Below are positions 6,245 through 6,458 of a stretch of 6,458 bases of DNA, piece after piece; position 1 is the first letter of the stretch, and each line of letters opens with the position of its first letter. The notes below the pieces were generated by a model. That model had not been told where the DNA came from. It did not search any database and saw only the letters and a program-made list of their open reading frames with translations. The stretch is from the NCBI GenBank assembly GCA_002320775.1, contig DCKY01000087.1, forward strand, positions 11,607-18,064. Reading direction: 5' to 3'. The stretch comes from Planctomycetes bacterium UBA1662. GTDB taxonomy: Bacteria; Planctomycetota; UBA8108. The position numbers and the translations under genes are program-made.

Positions 6245-6458
6245 TCAGCGGCGACGCCTGGAGTCATTTCGAAGAGCCCAGCCGGCGTAGTCCCGAACCC
6301 TCTTATTGGGGTCCTTCTGGAGTTGTTCAAAGACACCCTTGGCTTCGCTCTTGGCGAAATAGGTCAGGCTGCGGATGGCCTCGGTGCGCTTGTTCTGGTC
6401 TTCTGATTCAAGAGCCTGGGTCGAGAGTCTCTTAAACTCGGCGTTGAAGGGCTCGTTG
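6245..6458 (-). CDS. C-terminal end of a HEAT-repeat protein (5' end outside window)
   Basis: The minus strand is open from the right edge to a TGA at 6245-6247, giving the last 70 residues of a protein. The tail contains a helical pair ending in a HEAT/PBS-lyase-like motif, DPNKRVRDYAGWALRN, followed by a basic C-terminus, DSRRRR. HEAT repeats are helical protein-binding solenoids, and many exported PVC-bacterial proteins end this way. The visible part has no catalytic motif, so the function of the full protein cannot be given. Its stop lies only 8 bases from the CRTAC1 stop, in convergent orientation. It could be the end of a stand-alone HEAT protein or of a larger enzyme with a HEAT tail, as in the left-hand gene. 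Confidence 0.8.
   Translation of the reverse strand, partial: NEPFNAEFKRLSTQALESEDQNKRTEAIRSLTYFAKSEAKGVFEQLQKDPNKRVRDYAGWALRNDSRRRR

Noticed and set aside
1..6458. CRISPR array, tRNA, insertion sequence, toxin-antitoxin or defence system
   Set aside because: No spaced direct repeats, cloverleaf, terminal inverted repeats, transposase or nuclease motifs are visible on either strand.

Overview
The window reads as ordinary chromosomal DNA of a Planctomycetota/Verrucomicrobiota-type (PVC) bacterium. The strongest pointer is the left-hand gene, a secreted protein of the PVC-type heme-binding / 'putative membrane-bound dehydrogenase' family followed by HEAT repeats, which is expanded in that superphylum. 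A CRTAC1-type protein (FG-GAP repeats plus ASPIC/UnbV domain) and many exported repeat proteins fit the same group. The DNA is moderately GC-rich and densely coding. No tRNA, rRNA, CRISPR array, insertion sequence or phage gene is visible, and species cannot be named from sequence alone.

Layout: (1) 1-1646, minus strand: N-terminal 548 residues of the PVC-type dehydrogenase-like protein, cut by the left edge. (2) 1698-3002, minus: a complete mechanosensitive channel very similar to Escherichia coli YbdG, starting at GTG with a good Shine-Dalgarno. (3) 3060-4460, minus: an exported TPR-repeat protein. These three genes lie head to tail with gaps of 57 and 51 bases and no obvious terminator between them, so they may be co-transcribed. 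(4) 4461-4556: a divergent control region of about 96 bases holding a plausible sigma70-like promoter for the plus strand. (5) 4557-6236, plus: an exported CRTAC1 family protein. (6) 6245-6458, minus: the last 70 residues of a HEAT-repeat protein, convergent with CRTAC1 across only 8 bases and cut by the right edge.

How they may work together: four of the five genes encode repeat-rich proteins, and three of these have visible export signals (TPR, CRTAC1, PVC-type propeller). The fourth is only a C-terminal HEAT fragment. The TPR and CRTAC1 genes share one control region, which suggests co-regulation and perhaps a common cell-envelope complex; this is inference. The YbdG channel is an inner-membrane osmotic-stress valve whose link with the exported proteins is by position only. 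The most checkable oddities are slippage-prone homopolymers (G8 in the TPR gene, A8 in the CRTAC1 gene) where any one-base change truncates the protein within about 20 codons, and decayed FG-GAP calcium loops in the CRTAC1 protein. I see no clear sign of a wholly new system.
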